Shown piece after piece: positions 15,243 through 23,035 of a stretch of 44,008 bases of DNA. Within the stretch, counting starts at the first letter, position 1. The number at the start of each line of letters is the position of its first letter. The stretch covers positions 47,300-91,307 of the forward strand of contig CP070772.1 in NCBI GenBank assembly GCA_020345805.1. The letters run 5' to 3'. The notes beneath the pieces are model-generated. The model was given only the letters and a program-made list of their open reading frames with translations, was not told where the DNA came from and ran no database searches. Position numbers and translations under genes: made by a program. The DNA comes from Phycisphaerales bacterium (GTDB taxonomy: Bacteria; Planctomycetota; Phycisphaerae; Phycisphaerales; SM1A02).

Positions 15243-15989
15243 GTGTGCGGACGGTATTGCCTGACCACTGACGCCGCGATCCTGGCCGAGATCTTCGGTC
15301 TGACGCCATCGGACCTGCCGGAGCTGGCCCCACGCTTCAATATCGCCCCCACCAAGCATGCACCCGTCGTCCGGGCAGGGGAGGAGGCGGGCCGGCGCAT
15401 GGACCTCATGCACTGGGGACTCATTCCCTTCTGGGCCAAGGACCCGACCATCGGCTCGCGGATGATCAACGCCCGATCCGAGACGGCCGCGGAGAAGCCC
15501 GCCTACCGCAACGCGATCCGTAGGCGCCGCTGTCTGGTGCCCGCCGACGGCTTCTACGAGTGGAAGAAGATCTCGCCCAAGAGCAAGCAGCCTTACTTCA
15601 TCCATGCCCGCGACGACCGGCCGCTCGCCTTGGCCGGCTTGTGGGATCGCTGGAAAGACAAGGCCGGCGGCGAAGACAACGTCATCGAATCGTTCACGAT
15701 TCTCACAACCCAACCGAACCGACTGCTCAAATCAGTGCATGACCGGATGCCGGTAATCATCGGCCCGGAAGGTTTCGACCTGTGGCTGAGCGGAGAAGTG
15801 GAGGATCCGGCGGATCTGCAGCACCTGTTCCAGCCAGTCGCAGATGATACGCTGGCGATGCATCCGGTAAGCCGGCACGTGAACAGCCCGGCCAATGACG
15901 ATGCGAAGTGCATAGAGCCGGCGGAGGTAGTTGATCCGAAGGGATCCAAACGGCACGGCTCCGACGACGGGGCCGCGCTGTTCTCGTGA
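15243..15989 (+). CDS. SRAP-domain protein (HMCES/YedK family)
   Basis: 248 residues. The start must be GTG at 15243, since the family has an invariant second-position Cys (MCGRY), which becomes the N-terminal nucleophile. Other family motifs: PRFNIAPTKHAPVV, MHWGLIPFWAKD, INARSETAAEKPAYRNAI, RRRRCLVPADGFYEWKK and the catalytic His in SVHDRMPVII. SRAP proteins bind abasic sites in single-stranded DNA through a thiazolidine crosslink and so protect them. Bacterial members often sit near SOS genes, but no LexA box or SOS partner was noticed here. Convergent with putP (24-bp gap). Confidence 0.95.
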   Translation: MCGRYCLTTDAAILAEIFGLTPSDLPELAPRFNIAPTKHAPVVRAGEEAGRRMDLMHWGLIPFWAKDPTIGSRMINARSETAAEKPAYRNAIRRRRCLVPADGFYEWKKISPKSKQPYFIHARDDRPLALAGLWDRWKDKAGGEDNVIESFTILTTQPNRLLKSVHDRMPVIIGPEGFDLWLSGEVEDPADLQHLFQPVADDTLAMHPVSRHVNSPANDDAKCIEPAEVVDPKGSKRHGSDDGAALFS

Positions 15990-16013
15990 CCCGGACTCAA
16001 TTCCTCGCTTCTT

Positions 16014-17600
16014 CTATGGCGTGCTCGCTTCGGCGGGTTGTTTCGACGGGAAGGCCAGGCTCACGAGGACGTTCACGACCATTGCGCAGATGAATGCCAG
16101 TGGCAGATTGTAGACCTCCACGCCGGTTGCCTGCGGGTCATAAATGAGCGGCCACGCCAAGGCGAGCGTGAACCCCACGGCCATCCCGGCAACGCAGCCG
16201 GCGTAGCTCGCCCGCCGCCACAGAAGACAGAGAATCATCTGGGGGCCGAACGAGGCACCCAGCACCGCCCAGCCGTGCTTCAGGACGAAACCGAAAATCG
16301 GTATCTCGCCGCCGATCACGATGAGAACCGCGATGACGCAGAGAACCACCAGCGTCACGCGGTTGACGAGCAGGTGGGCCACCCGGCGCTGCCTGTCGGC
16401 GAGACGCGAATAGAGATCGTTGGCGGCTGAACTCGTCGCCACCACGAGTTGGCTGTCGGCGGTGGAGCAGATGGCGGCGAGCACCGCCGCGAGCACCAGG
16501 CCGGACAGGATCCCGTATTCGATGAGGTTCTTGGCGGCCAGGACCAGCCCCTCGTCGCCGGCACCCAGGTTCTCGGGATTCAGATCTGCTTCCAGAACTG
16601 CGGCCCACGGCGCGCCTTCGATCGCCTTGGCCCTCACAATGAGACCGATGGTGACCGCGCCCCAATAGATCAGGATCGCCCAGACGCAGGAGATGACGCC
16701 TCCGATGACCGCCTCCTTGCGCTCTCTGAGGGCCTTGAATCGCACCAGGACGTGGGGCTGGCCGGGGTATCCGAAGTTGATGCCCAGCGCGCCGTGGCCC
16801 AGCAGGAAGCCGATCAGGGCCGCGGTGGAAGCCTGAGCGGCCTGCGGAATCCACGGCGGCAGCAACCCCCGCATCTTCTCGCCCGCCGCCGGGTCGCCGG
16901 CATCGATGGCGCTGAATGAGGTGAAGTCGGCCTGCTCCGCGGCGGAGGTGAGAGTATCCCGGAGGCCTCCGAAGCCGCCGTCCGTCGTCGCGATGAGATA
17001 GATCGGGAAGACCACCAGCGTGCCGACCATGATCAAGGCCTGGATAAAGTCGGTCCAGCACGCGGCGCGGAAACCGCCCAGGACGACGTACGCCAGCACG
17101 ATTGCCGCGCCGATCAGAACGCCCGCCTGATAGTTGAGGTTGTCGAAGGCGGCCGCAAAGGACTTGCCTGCCGCTCCGAACTGGGCGGCCACGTACAGCA
17201 CCATCGCCACGATGATCACCAGCACGGACAGCACCCTCAGGATGGGATAGCGCTCCCGGTAGTTGAAGGCGAAGAAGTCCGGCAGCGTCAGCGACTCCAG
17301 CGCGCGCGATCGGTCGCGCAGCCGTCCCGCGACGACAAACCAGTTGAATATGAAACCGAGCAGGCAGCCGGGGATGATCCAGTACGCCGAGTAGCCGAAG
17401 GCGAACGCCCAGCCGACCAGGCCCAAGGTCACCCAGCCGGACTCGCTGGAGGCGGAGGCCGAAAGGGCAGCGACCCACGGTCCCAGCGACCGCCCGGCGA
17501 GGAAGTAGTCCTCATCGCTTCGCCTGGCGTAACGGGCCGAAAACAGGCCGACGGCGATGATGAAAAGTGTGTAGACGATGAACGAGATTGTGAATGTCAT
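16014..17600 (-). CDS. putP: sodium:solute symporter, PutP-like (Na+/proline type)
   Basis: 528 residues with about 13 membrane helices, typical of the SSS family. PutP-type signatures include DEDYFLAGRSLGPWVAALSA, SASSESGWVTLGLVGWAF near the N-terminus, the GINFGYPGQPHVLVRFKA loop and ICSTADSQLVVATSSAANDL in the later sodium-site region. Imports a solute, most likely proline, with Na+ across the inner membrane. GGGAGG precedes the ATG by five bases. Stands alone: convergent with the SRAP gene and divergent from the second ECF operon. No proline catabolic gene is nearby, so the substrate rests on homology only. Confidence 0.88.
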   Translation of the reverse strand: MTFTISFIVYTLFIIAVGLFSARYARRSDEDYFLAGRSLGPWVAALSASASSESGWVTLGLVGWAFAFGYSAYWIIPGCLLGFIFNWFVVAGRLRDRSRALESLTLPDFFAFNYRERYPILRVLSVLVIIVAMVLYVAAQFGAAGKSFAAAFDNLNYQAGVLIGAAIVLAYVVLGGFRAACWTDFIQALIMVGTLVVFPIYLIATTDGGFGGLRDTLTSAAEQADFTSFSAIDAGDPAAGEKMRGLLPPWIPQAAQASTAALIGFLLGHGALGINFGYPGQPHVLVRFKALRERKEAVIGGVISCVWAILIYWGAVTIGLIVRAKAIEGAPWAAVLEADLNPENLGAGDEGLVLAAKNLIEYGILSGLVLAAVLAAICSTADSQLVVATSSAANDLYSRLADRQRRVAHLLVNRVTLVVLCVIAVLIVIGGEIPIFGFVLKHGWAVLGASFGPQMILCLLWRRASYAGCVAGMAVGFTLALAWPLIYDPQATGVEVYNLPLAFICAMVVNVLVSLAFPSKQPAEASTP

Positions 17601-17744
17601 GCCATCCTCCCGCGCCTCGAAGCCGGCCCAAATACCCGTCTGAGGCCCTTACAGGCTAACGAGAGGGGCCGATGGCCGCCAGAGGCATGAGCCCTGAGGA
17701 GGTGGGGGCGTGGGCACAGGAGTTTTACATAACCCCTCCGCGGC

Positions 17745-17759
17745 AAGAGCCAGGCTCTT
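17745..17759. repeat. short perfect palindrome between putP and an ECF sigma gene
   Basis: AAGAGCC A GGCTCTT, 7-bp arms around one central base. Too tight to fold as a hairpin, so better read as a possible dimer-binding site. It lies in the 214-bp divergent region between putP and the ECF gene, which otherwise shows nothing I can name. Confidence 0.3.
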
Positions 17760-17814
17760 CGCACCAATAAACCGCACCTAGCGTGCAACTTCCTCTCAGG
17801 CCGATGGCAGAACC

Positions 17815-18489
17815 GTGGGGGAGGCGCATCTAGTCTCCTTCAGTACGGAGATCGATTTGGAGCACGGATCCTTCGTTCCCGCCGGTGATGCAGTGGTGGC
17901 CGATGCCGTTCGCGGCGATCGGGAGGCTATGCAGGCGCTGTGGCAGACACATCGGCGGTGGATCGCCGCGGTGTTGCTGACGCACAAGCCCCGACAGGTG
18001 GAGCTGGAGGATCTGCTCCAGGAGGTCGCCATGACGGTGGTGAAGAGAATCGGCACACTCCGGGATGAGGCCAACGTCCGCTCCTGGCTGAGGACGGTGG
18101 CGATCAACGCCGCCCGCGCTGCGGGAAGATCGACCAACCGTCGCCCGCAGATGACCCTGGTGGGCGAGGATGTGGAAGCGCAATCGCCGCCGCCGATCGA
18201 TCACGCCTCGAGCGACGAGCAATTCCGGCGGGTGATGGACGCGGTGGGTCTGCTTCCGGAGGAATACCGCGAGCCGCTCATGCTACGGGCGATGCACGGA
18301 ATGCGCTCCCGGCAGATCTCCACCATTCTCGGGATCGCCCCCGCGACGATCGACACCCGCGTGGCTCGTGCTCGAGGGATGCTGCGGGAGATTCTGCACG
18401 GCAGGGAACGGCCGGGCAATGACGTGGATACAGGTGCGGCCTCCGTGGAGGAGCCGGATCAGGAGTCGGATCATGACCGATTCGTATGA
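17815..18489 (+). CDS. ECF-family RNA polymerase sigma factor (second)
   Basis: 224 residues if read from GTG at 17815; a TTG at 17857 with GGAG in front is a reasonable alternative. Sigma-2 at ~45-110 (LEDLLQEVAMTVVKRIGTL then VRSWLRTVAINAARAAGR). Sigma-4 at ~145-200 (LPEEYREPLMLRAMHGM, SRQISTILGIAPATIDTRVA). An acidic tail of ~25 residues (EEPDQESDHD) follows. First gene of a probable four-ORF operon: the next start lies inside its last codons (17-bp overlap). Unrelated in detail to the ECF factor at 14.4-15.1 kb. Confidence 0.9.
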   Translation: MGEAHLVSFSTEIDLEHGSFVPAGDAVVADAVRGDREAMQALWQTHRRWIAAVLLTHKPRQVELEDLLQEVAMTVVKRIGTLRDEANVRSWLRTVAINAARAAGRSTNRRPQMTLVGEDVEAQSPPPIDHASSDEQFRRVMDAVGLLPEEYREPLMLRAMHGMRSRQISTILGIAPATIDTRVARARGMLREILHGRERPGNDVDTGAASVEEPDQESDHDRFV

Positions 18490-19138
18490 ACAACAACTGA
18501 TTTCGCGGGTGGTCGAGGGGGGAGGGACCGATGGCGAGTGGGCCGAGGTGGTGGCCCTGGCCGAGCGAGACCCCCGGCGCTGGCGCGAGCTGGCGGAGAC
18601 CCAGCGTGATCACGCGGTGCTTGCCCGCCTCGTCGAGCGAGAGGTGAGCCTGGCCGATTACGTGGATGCGCCCGTGGAGTTGATGGGCGAGGCGAGCGGT
18701 GGAAGAAGTCGGGCGGCGGTGGATGGGCCGCTGGTTGAGACCGAGCCGCTGGCCCGGATCGGCCGCTTCAGCGGCTGGGCGGTGGCGGCGTTGATTGCCC
18801 TGGTCTGGGTGATCAGCGTCGGTTTGCCCGACCGGGTCCGGCCGGTCGGTGACCTGCAGACGGCGGGGATCATCCCCGTGGCCAACGCCACCGAGGCGTG
18901 GAACGCATACCTGCAGAAGGGCCGGGAATCCGGATCCGTGGTGAGGGAGCTCCCCGAGCGAGTGCTTCTGGATTCCCGCACCCTGCCCGGCGGCGACGGG
19001 TTTGAGCTGCTCTATCTCCGTCAGGTGGTGGAGCGCACGACCGTGCCGTATCTGGATTACGTGCGGGAGCAGGAAGGTGCGGGGCAGCCGACGCTGGTTC
19101 GCTATCAGCCCGGCAATCCATATCGCCGGGATCGGTAA
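18473..19138 (+). CDS. single-pass membrane protein, probable anti-sigma factor
   Basis: 221 residues from ATG at 18473 with AGGAG eight bases ahead. The cytoplasmic N-part (~1-95: MTDSYEQQLISRVVEGG, WAEVVALAERDPRRWRELAE) resembles the helical N-domain of planctomycete anti-sigma proteins. One membrane helix follows at ~99-118 (GWAVAALIALVWVISVGL), then ~100 periplasmic residues without a recognised domain. No HxxxCxxC zinc anti-sigma motif is present. The 17-bp overlap with the ECF gene is the main support for an antagonist role. The function is inference from context. Confidence 0.7.
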   Translation: MTDSYEQQLISRVVEGGGTDGEWAEVVALAERDPRRWRELAETQRDHAVLARLVEREVSLADYVDAPVELMGEASGGRSRAAVDGPLVETEPLARIGRFSGWAVAALIALVWVISVGLPDRVRPVGDLQTAGIIPVANATEAWNAYLQKGRESGSVVRELPERVLLDSRTLPGGDGFELLYLRQVVERTTVPYLDYVREQEGAGQPTLVRYQPGNPYRRDR

Positions 19139-19147
19139 GGTCGGTAT

Positions 19148-19255
19148 ATGAAAAAAACGAATCGGGGCCGGGCAGGAAAGTCCCGGGGGCGCATCAGATC
19201 TGTCAGGCGGCAAGAAGCCGCACTCATCAATGAGCTAACGAGGACAGAACAATGA
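19148..19255 (+). CDS. 35-residue basic small ORF coupled to the PDZ gene
   Basis: An ORF too small for routine calling: ATG at 19148, 35 codons, TGA at 19253-19255 overlapping the next gene's ATG as ATGA. It begins nine bases after the preceding stop with AAGG in front. The N-half is very basic (MKKTNRGRAGKSRGRIR, then VRRQ), the C-half weakly amphipathic (EAALINELTRTEQ). The exact fit between both neighbours and the coupling overlap argue for translation, either as a peptide or as a leader that sets translation of the PDZ gene. There is no homology I recognise, and in GC-rich DNA chance cannot be excluded. Confidence 0.4.
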   Translation: MKKTNRGRAGKSRGRIRSVRRQEAALINELTRTEQ

Positions 19256-20421
19256 CCATCAGTCAATTCAACAGGATCATGTACCGGTGGCTGCCGGGGA
19301 TCGCCGCCGCGGTCGCACTGCTGGGCGCGACCTCACCGCTCTGGGCGGCGGATGAGGAGAAGGCAATCACTCGCGCCTACACCGTGACCACCACCGATGG
19401 CGGGGACACCAAGGTCGAAAATCAGGCGATCTCCATCCAGATGGAGGACGACGACATCAAGGTCATCATCAACGGGGAAGTGATTCCCCTGGAGCGCATC
19501 AAGCGCGAGGGGGAGCGCATCATCATTCTCGACGAGGACGGCGAGGAGATGGAATCGGTTCCGATGATCATGCACCTCGGCAAAGGCGCCTGGAGCTTCG
19601 ACAGCGACGAGATGTTGCGCAAAGTCTGGACCGGTATGGGCGACTACCAGAAAGCCCTGGAGAAATACCGCGCGTTCGACAACTACGAGGAGCTGATCGA
19701 GCAATACCGCCCGTACTTTGACTCTCTCGAGAACTTCAAGGTCCTGGGGGCCGCAGACGCTCCCACGGTGATGATGGGCGTGGTTCTGGACAAGCCGGGA
19801 GAGGCGCTGTGCAAGCACCTGAACCTCGACGCGGATGCGGTCACGATGATTGCCGATGTTTATGAGGGACTGCCGGCGGATGAGGCGGGCCTCGAGCAGT
19901 ATGACGTGATCATCAAGCTCGACGGCAAGAAACCCGCCGATCCGGAGGTGGTCCACGAGCTGTTGGCGGATGCCGAGCCGGGCGATGTCGTCGAGCTGAC
20001 GGTCATTCAGGCCGGCAAGCGCAAGAGCTTCGAGATCGAGCTGGCCCCCTACGACGCGGAGGCGATGAGGAAGGACATTCTGATCGGCAAGGCGCCGGGC
20101 GCCTTGACCTGGAGCTTCGGCAGCCCGGAAGGCATGCGGTTCTTCCGTCCCGAGGAGTTGGCCATGCCGCAGATCGAGCGGTTCATCTTCAAGCCCGAGG
20201 GGCGCGACGAGATGATCCAGCAGTTCGTGATGCCGAAGATCGAGGTGATGCCGGATGTCAAAACGAAGCTGCGCGATCACCTCAGGCAGCTTGGAAAGCA
20301 AGAGGAAGGCGAGCAGGACAAAGAGCTGGAGCAGGTCAATGAGCAGCTCAGCGAGCGGCTGGCCGAACTGGAAAAGACGCTTGAGAAGCTCAGGAAGCGT
20401 CTCGAGGAACAGAAAGACTGA
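19252..20421 (+). CDS. exported PDZ-domain protein with C-terminal coiled coil
   Basis: 389 residues. Signal peptide ~1-33 (WLPGIAAAVALLGATSPLWAA). The middle holds a negatively charged region, then a PDZ domain at ~172-270 (MMGVVLDKPGEAL, VYEGLPADEAGLEQYDVIIKLDGKKP, GDVVELTVIQAGKRKSFEIEL). The last ~45 residues form a Glu/Lys/Leu coiled coil (LEQVNEQLSERLAELEKTLE). No protease triad is present, so it is probably a periplasmic binding or scaffolding protein. Being the last gene of an ECF sigma/membrane partner operon, it may take part in envelope signalling, for example by presenting a substrate to a site-1-type protease. That role is inference. Confidence 0.85.
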   Translation: MTISQFNRIMYRWLPGIAAAVALLGATSPLWAADEEKAITRAYTVTTTDGGDTKVENQAISIQMEDDDIKVIINGEVIPLERIKREGERIIILDEDGEEMESVPMIMHLGKGAWSFDSDEMLRKVWTGMGDYQKALEKYRAFDNYEELIEQYRPYFDSLENFKVLGAADAPTVMMGVVLDKPGEALCKHLNLDADAVTMIADVYEGLPADEAGLEQYDVIIKLDGKKPADPEVVHELLADAEPGDVVELTVIQAGKRKSFEIELAPYDAEAMRKDILIGKAPGALTWSFGSPEGMRFFRPEELAMPQIERFIFKPEGRDEMIQQFVMPKIEVMPDVKTKLRDHLRQLGKQEEGEQDKELEQVNEQLSERLAELEKTLEKLRKRLEEQKD

Positions 20422-20450
20422 AACCCCGCGATAGCGACGGCCCCTTCGAG

Positions 20451-20482
20451 GAACACCCCGTCGGCCGGCGGGGTGTTCTCAT
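20451..20482 (+). terminator. rho-independent-type terminator after the PDZ gene
   Basis: Perfect 10-bp stem GAACACCCCG (20451-20460) / CGGGGTGTTC (20469-20478), 8-nt loop, 30 bp after the stop codon. The following tract is only weakly T-rich (TCATTGT). It probably ends the ECF operon, and the converging DUF6485-type gene could use the same stem. Confidence 0.7.
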
Positions 20483-20527
20483 TGTGCTGACGGCGATCCC
20501 GGATGGCAACGCTCGATGAGACCCTCC

Positions 20528-20731
20528 TCAGCCCGAGCCGCCCAACACCAACCGGGCGAAGTGCTCAAATGACCGGTCATAGGTCCGTTCGGCCTCGGGC
20601 GGGAAGCAGCAGCCGGGAAGCTGCCTCGCCTTGAGGTGGTACTGGATGCACTGGCAGCACATCCCCTGGCGGGGGCAGGAATCGTAGGTGCAGGTGCAGA
20701 ACTGCAGATTGTCATCTTGCTGACATTCCAT
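20528..20731 (-). CDS. small Cys-rich protein, DUF6485-like
   Basis: 67 residues from ATG at 20731 (MECQQDDN). Seven Cys cluster in the first half: ECQ, FCTCTYDSC, MCCQCIQYH, then LPGCCFPPEAERTYDRS. The order matches the small cytosolic DUF6485 family found in anaerobes and planctomycetes, which probably bind Zn or an Fe-S cluster; the function is unknown. Longer starts upstream (TTG at 20764) and the overlapping frame at 20479-20739 lack this homology. No ribosome site is evident. Confidence 0.75.
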   Translation of the reverse strand: MECQQDDNLQFCTCTYDSCPRQGMCCQCIQYHLKARQLPGCCFPPEAERTYDRSFEHFARLVLGGSG

Positions 20732-20812
20732 GGGGACATCGTAGCCGGTTCTGCCCGTTTGCAAACCGAGCAGGTGGGGTCGCCGCAGCCGGTCCGGCGG
20801 AACCGGTGACGA

Positions 20813-21325
20813 TCAGGTGCCCGGTTCGCTGTAGAGATCCAGATACAGATCCAGCGTCTTCCACCCTCCGCTCTCTCGGGTCCGCGCGAGGGTGAAGCCG
20901 AACTTGTCGGCCATCGCGATCGCCGGGCTGCGCTCGGCCCGGATGTCGAGTATGACCTTCAGATAAGCGTGCCGGCGACAGAAGGCGAGGGCGGTTTCCA
21001 CGAGGCGGGTACCGATGTGATGTCGCCGGTAACCCTCGCGCACCCGGAGGCGTCGGATTTCCGCCACGTGCTCGCCGGTCTTCTGCACTCCGATCATCCC
21101 GATGATCTGGTCGTCCAGCGTGGCCACCCAGAACCCGCTCGCTCCCTCGTCGGAGAAGTAGCCGCTGTGGAGGTCGTCGATGTCCGCGCCGGTGTCGTTG
21201 TCCTGCAATTGCCCCTCCAGCAGCCCTGCCCGGTACAGCTCGCGGATCGCCTGGTGATCCTCATCGCGGGCCAGGCGCAGCTCCAGGCGGCTGAGGTCGA
21301 AGTCATCGGCGGGGCGATCAGACAT
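20813..21325 (-). CDS. GNAT-family N-acetyltransferase
   Basis: 170 residues from ATG at 21325 (MSDRPADDFDLSRLELR). GNAT fold: N-terminal RLARDEDHQAIRELYRAGL, central strand GFWVATLDDQIIGMIGVQ, acetyl-CoA loop RRLRVREGYRRHHIGTRLVE and C-terminal FGFTLARTRESGGWKTLDLYL. Transfers acetyl from acetyl-CoA to an unknown amine. It starts four bases after the stop of the YfcE-type phosphodiesterase, so the two are probably co-transcribed. Confidence 0.88.
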   Translation of the reverse strand: MSDRPADDFDLSRLELRLARDEDHQAIRELYRAGLLEGQLQDNDTGADIDDLHSGYFSDEGASGFWVATLDDQIIGMIGVQKTGEHVAEIRRLRVREGYRRHHIGTRLVETALAFCRRHAYLKVILDIRAERSPAIAMADKFGFTLARTRESGGWKTLDLYLDLYSEPGT

Positions 21326-21329
21326 GGGG

Positions 21330-21827
21330 CTAAGATCGGGTTGATCGAGGCACCGGAACAACGCGCAGCTTGTCGGCGACCGGGTCAAGCAGCGCCGCAG
21401 TATAGCGGGCGGCGCGGAAGAGCGCGCCGGGGTTTATCACGCGGACCGGCCCGACCCGAGCGTCGCGGACCCGGTGAGTGTGGCCGTGGACGAGATAATC
21501 GACCCGTTCCTCCATCGCCCTCCGCACCAGATTCTCCTGGTGCCCGTGGGTGTAGGCGATTCGCTTGCCGCCAACTTCGATCTGCCCCATGGGGTCGTCA
21601 ACCGCCACTCCCAGCAAGCCGGCGTAGTGGGCCAAGGCCTTCAGGTTCCAGTCGCAGTTGCCGAACACCACGCGAGCGTTGTGCCCGGCCAATTCATCGA
21701 TGACCGATTCGGTTTCGATATCGCCTAGATGGATCAGCATTTCCGCCCCGTGCTCGCGGAGCAGGCCGACCGCCCGGGCCGTCACCTCGGCGCGACCGTG
21801 GGAATCGGAAAGGAGGCCGATAAGCAT
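21330..21827 (-). CDS. YfcE/MJ0936-family metallophosphodiesterase
   Basis: 165 residues, whole-length member of the small calcineurin-like phosphodiesterases. Metal ligands are visible in order: SDSHG (near residue 7), LGDIE, FGNCDWN, THGHQENL and VHGHTH. These enzymes hydrolyse phosphodiesters with two divalent metals; the natural substrate is usually unknown. Cytoplasmic. Upstream of and close to the GNAT gene, downstream of the HExxH lipoprotein gene (35-bp gap). Confidence 0.92.
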   Translation of the reverse strand: MLIGLLSDSHGRAEVTARAVGLLREHGAEMLIHLGDIETESVIDELAGHNARVVFGNCDWNLKALAHYAGLLGVAVDDPMGQIEVGGKRIAYTHGHQENLVRRAMEERVDYLVHGHTHRVRDARVGPVRVINPGALFRAARYTAALLDPVADKLRVVPVPRSTRS

Positions 21828-21862
21828 GGCGAAGCAGCATAAGGCGGCCGACCCGCGGCGCC

Positions 21863-23035
21863 TCAGCGACGTCCTCCGCGTCTTCCCCGGTCCGTTCGGG
21901 TGCCGGCCAGGCCCTTCACGTACGCGTCGTATTCGTCTTCAAAAGCCGCCCAATCCCGGTTGAAGTATTCCAGAGCCGCGGCCCGCCCCACCCGGCTGGA
22001 AACTGCCGCCCGCTTCTGGCGGCCGGAGGTCAGGGCCGTGGAGCGGAGAAGCCGACCGGCGAGCCGGCCCTCGGCGGCGTCGCGAAGGAGATCCTCCAGA
22101 CCCTCCCGGTAGCGGCCGTCCGCCCCTTCGGCGAGGAACCTGGCCAGCGCCCAGACCTGGGCATAGTAGACCAGCAGAGCGTCACGCCCTTTCCTCTCGA
22201 GGAACGTCTGCGGCGTATGTCTCAACAGCTCCTCGAGTTTGACCAGGTTCCCAAGGTGGGCAGCTTTCCGAAGCGCGCTGCTCCGCTCGCGGTTGTAGCT
22301 CGGCCGGAACCTGACCGTCCCCGCCCGGCTGAGGCGGAAGCTCTCCATGTAAGCGGCGAGTCCCTCTTCCAGCCAGATCGGGAGCGGGTTCCTGAAAGTC
22401 ATCTGAGAGTACTGATGCCACCCTTCGTGAGCGGCGATGGACAACGTGGACCGGCTCCGCCCGGAGGAATCGATGTAATACAGCACCGCTATGCCACGCG
22501 TGGTGAAGCCGCCTCGCCCGAGGTTCTCGAATGTGGCGTACTCGTCCGGGAGCATCTGGCGGGTCTTCGCCTTCCACTCCAGACGGGTCTGGAAGATGTA
22601 TGACTCAAGGGGTTTCTCCGGCAGCGGCAGATCGGTCAGGGCGGTGGTGTAGTGTTCCAGTGCCGACTCGTAGAAGGCCGGCAGGTGCTCGACCAGATTG
22701 TCGTGCTGGATCGTGGTGTGAATGCGGTAGTGGGGAGTGGTGACTCTCACTCCCTTCCGTTCGCCGAAAGACCAGGGCTCGGTGGTGATCGGCAGTGCCG
22801 TCTCGCCGGTCTCTTCGTCGCCTGTGGCCTCCGAGCCGTCGTGGACCGGCAGTAGCGAGGGGCCCTCGCCTCCGCTGAGCGAGGTGTCCCCGGCTGCCAG
22901 AGAGGGGTTTGGTTGAGTGACGCAGCCGGTGGCCGCGGCGAAGATCACGATCGCCGCCATGCGCAGCAGTGACGATGCGGCGCCGATCCGGATTCGGGCC
23001 GCAGAGATGGTGGGGGGGTCGGTTATTTGCATCAT
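21863..23035 (-). CDS. putative lipoprotein metalloprotease (DUF1570-like, HExxH)
   Basis: 390 residues. Lipoprotein-type signal near the N-terminus (AAIVIFAAATGCVTQ, Cys ~38). A zinc-peptidase signature lies in the middle, HEGWHQYSQMTF, followed ~18 residues later by WLEEGLAAYMES, the usual third-ligand Glu of gluzincins. Such peptidase-MA/DUF1570 proteins are frequent in planctomycetes, but substrates are not known. The Arg/Gly-rich C-terminus is probably unstructured. The ATG (23035, or the adjacent 23032) overlaps the valS stop, so it is translationally coupled to valyl-tRNA synthetase. Proteolysis is predicted from motif only. Confidence 0.75.
   Translation of the reverse strand: MMQITDPPTISAARIRIGAASSLLRMAAIVIFAAATGCVTQPNPSLAAGDTSLSGGEGPSLLPVHDGSEATGDEETGETALPITTEPWSFGERKGVRVTTPHYRIHTTIQHDNLVEHLPAFYESALEHYTTALTDLPLPEKPLESYIFQTRLEWKAKTRQMLPDEYATFENLGRGGFTTRGIAVLYYIDSSGRSRSTLSIAAHEGWHQYSQMTFRNPLPIWLEEGLAAYMESFRLSRAGTVRFRPSYNRERSSALRKAAHLGNLVKLEELLRHTPQTFLERKGRDALLVYYAQVWALARFLAEGADGRYREGLEDLLRDAAEGRLAGRLLRSTALTSGRQKRAAVSSRVGRAAALEYFNRDWAAFEDEYDAYVKGLAGTRTDRGRRGGRR

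Noticed and set aside
17597..17788. 63-codon minus-strand ORF ending over the putP start
   Set aside because: Starts with TTG without a ribosome site, is Arg/Leu-rich as random GC-rich sequence would be, and putP has its own GGGAGG.
20479..20739. Alternative minus-strand frame over the Cys-rich small gene
   Set aside because: The other frame (20528-20731) carries the DUF6485-like Cys pattern; this one gives Pro/Ser/Ala-rich noise.
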